Assembly: GCA_943788725.1 (NCBI GenBank)
Contig: CALSRJ010000002.1
Location: forward strand, 124,001 to 188,000
Origin: an uncultured Flavobacteriales bacterium
GTDB taxonomy: Bacteria > Bacteroidota > Bacteroidia > Flavobacteriales_G > Salibacteraceae
Direction: 5' to 3'
DNA length: 64,000 nucleotides
Positions 63,185-64,000 of this stretch are shown here, piece by piece. Position numbers and translations under genes: made by a program. A model generated the notes under the pieces. It worked only from the letters and a program-made list of their open reading frames with translations. It was not told the origin of the DNA and did not search any database. Within the stretch, counting starts at the first letter, position 1. Each line of letters opens with the position of its first letter.

Positions 63185-63886
63185 ATGAAACGATTGGTCA
63201 TTTTTTCCGGAGCCGGCATGAGTGCTGAAAGCGGCCTGAAGACTTTTCGGGACTCTGGAGGTCTTTGGGAAGAATACGACATCGAGCAAGTGGCTACTCC
63301 TGAGGCCTGGCAGGCCAATCCAGAACTGGTGCTCGATTTTTACAACATGCGGAGAAAGCAAGTATTAGATGCCGAACCCAACGCCGCCCATACCGCACTT
63401 GTTCGCCTTGAGGAAAAGTTTGACGTCCAAGTGATCACCCAAAACATTGACGACTTGCACGAGCGCGCAGGCAGCGCTCATGTCCTGCATTTGCACGGAG
63501 AAATCCTCAAAGCGCGCCCAGAAAATGACCCTGCTCGTCTATATCCAATCCAACAAGAGTTAAACATCGGCGATGTTTGTGAGTTAGGAGCTCAATTGCG
63601 GCCGCATGTAGTTTGGTTCGGAGAAGAAGTTCCAGAAATGATGCGTGCCATCGAAGTCATGCGCAAAGCGCACGTTGTTTTGATAGTGGGTACAAGTCTA
63701 AATGTTTACCCAGCAGCGGGGCTCATTCACTACGCCCCTAAACGCGTACAATGCTATGTGGTAGATCCGGAAGAAATTCAACAACCGAAGCTTAAGAATC
63801 TAAAGTTCATTCAAGCGAGAGCTTCGGAAGGCGTACCAACGGTTGTGAACGAATTGCTCGCAATGGCTGAGGTGGACCAATTCTGA
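63185..63886 (+). CDS. SIR2-family NAD-dependent protein deacylase
   Basis: A 233-residue sirtuin. It has the NAD-binding GAGMSAESGLKTFRDSGGLW, the QNIDDLHERAGS motif, the catalytic His in LHLHGEI, and HVVWFGEEVPEM. Y53 and R56 in FYNMRRKQ match the YxxR pattern of the desuccinylase-type sirtuins (SIRT5, CobB), so removal of acidic acyl groups such as succinyl is plausible. The four zinc-binding Cys seen in most sirtuins are missing; the region has only one Cys (GDVCELGAQL). The ATG at 63185 was chosen. Nothing recognisable follows it to the window end (63887-64000). Confidence 0.9.
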   Translation: MKRLVIFSGAGMSAESGLKTFRDSGGLWEEYDIEQVATPEAWQANPELVLDFYNMRRKQVLDAEPNAAHTALVRLEEKFDVQVITQNIDDLHERAGSAHVLHLHGEILKARPENDPARLYPIQQELNIGDVCELGAQLRPHVVWFGEEVPEMMRAIEVMRKAHVVLIVGTSLNVYPAAGLIHYAPKRVQCYVVDPEEIQQPKLKNLKFIQARASEGVPTVVNELLAMAEVDQF

Positions 63887-64000
63887 GCATTATCACACGT
63901 CAAGAATAAGACTATAATTGGTACGGTGATTGTAAATAGGATGCCAAGTAAAATGAGATTATCACGGAGCAAAGGCCATGGTCAAAGATGAATGAAACGG

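Noticed and set aside
63887-64000. A gene after the sirtuin
   Set aside because: Only very short open frames (about 16 codons) are present up to the window edge. Nothing can be called there.
1-64000. CRISPR arrays, tRNA or rRNA genes, insertion sequences, phage genes
   Set aside because: No spaced direct repeats, cloverleaf or rRNA motifs, or transposase/integrase sequences were seen. A covariance or tRNA search would be the decisive test for short RNAs.

Overview
This window looks like a chromosomal segment of a Bacteroidota bacterium, most likely of the order Flavobacteriales. The evidence is the gliding/type IX secretion genes (sprA, gldA, a PorV/PorQ-type protein), secreted proteins with type IX sorting tails, TonB receptors with a CarboxypepD_reg-like N-terminal domain, the malic enzyme-ruvA-sprA and gcvH-vanZ-tonB gene order, and TAnnTTTG-type -7 promoter boxes in front of many genes. 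Family and genus cannot be fixed from the sequence alone. No tRNA, rRNA, CRISPR array, transposase, integrase or phage gene was seen. The DNA is gene-dense and no gap between genes exceeds 300 bases.

Layout. 1-9343 (minus): an operon of a TonB-dependent receptor, a 1505-residue secreted protein and a PorV/PorQ-like outer membrane protein that is cut by the window edge. 9586-11098 (minus): a LytTR response regulator behind two small coiled-coil proteins. 11112-15010: a Rieske-like lipoprotein, ahcY, a 4'-phosphopantetheinyl transferase overlapping an archaeal-type (PcrB/GGGPS family) prenylglyceryl phosphate synthase, and a diverged ThiE/TenI protein. 15011-20592 (minus): a thiamine set consisting of a TonB receptor behind a clear TPP riboswitch, a NadR/AAA_28-like ATPase and a small thiamine-binding protein, the last abutting urocanate hydratase. 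20635-25331: a DUF5522-like protein, a PLP-dependent desulfhydrase/deaminase, gldA, metK and a glycosyltransferase. 25400-31314 (plus): an ABC/HlyD/TolC export operon with a lipoprotein and a cupin; the ABC gene carries a frameshift. 31316-37588 (minus): gmd, fcl, a Wzi-like protein, a WecA-like transferase and a second Wzi-like protein, an extracellular polysaccharide operon. 37657-44068: a BNR-like lipoprotein, a frameshifted secreted protein, cysQ, a type IX cargo protein, and a LytTR regulator with its TPR-bearing LytS-type kinase. 44117-50319: deoC with two aldehyde dehydrogenase genes that resemble a split ALDH16, facing cysC-cysD-cysN. 50336-63886: two tonB genes, vanZ-like, gcvH, sprA, ruvA, malic enzyme and a sirtuin.

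How the genes work together. SprA, GldA, the PorV-like protein and the cargo proteins belong to type IX secretion and gliding. The TonB proteins can energise the two receptors, one of which is under thiamine pyrophosphate control. GDP-fucose synthesis, a lipid-linked sugar transferase and Wzi-like outer membrane proteins point to a fucose-containing surface polysaccharide, and cysCDN with cysQ supply and recycle PAPS. AhcY and MetK belong to the methyl cycle.

The points most worth a second look are the receptor/giant cargo/PorV operon, the TPP-riboswitch receptor set without a visible inner membrane transporter, the split ALDH16-DeoC module, two single-base frameshifts, and the box-at-the-start-codon promoters that suggest leaderless transcripts.
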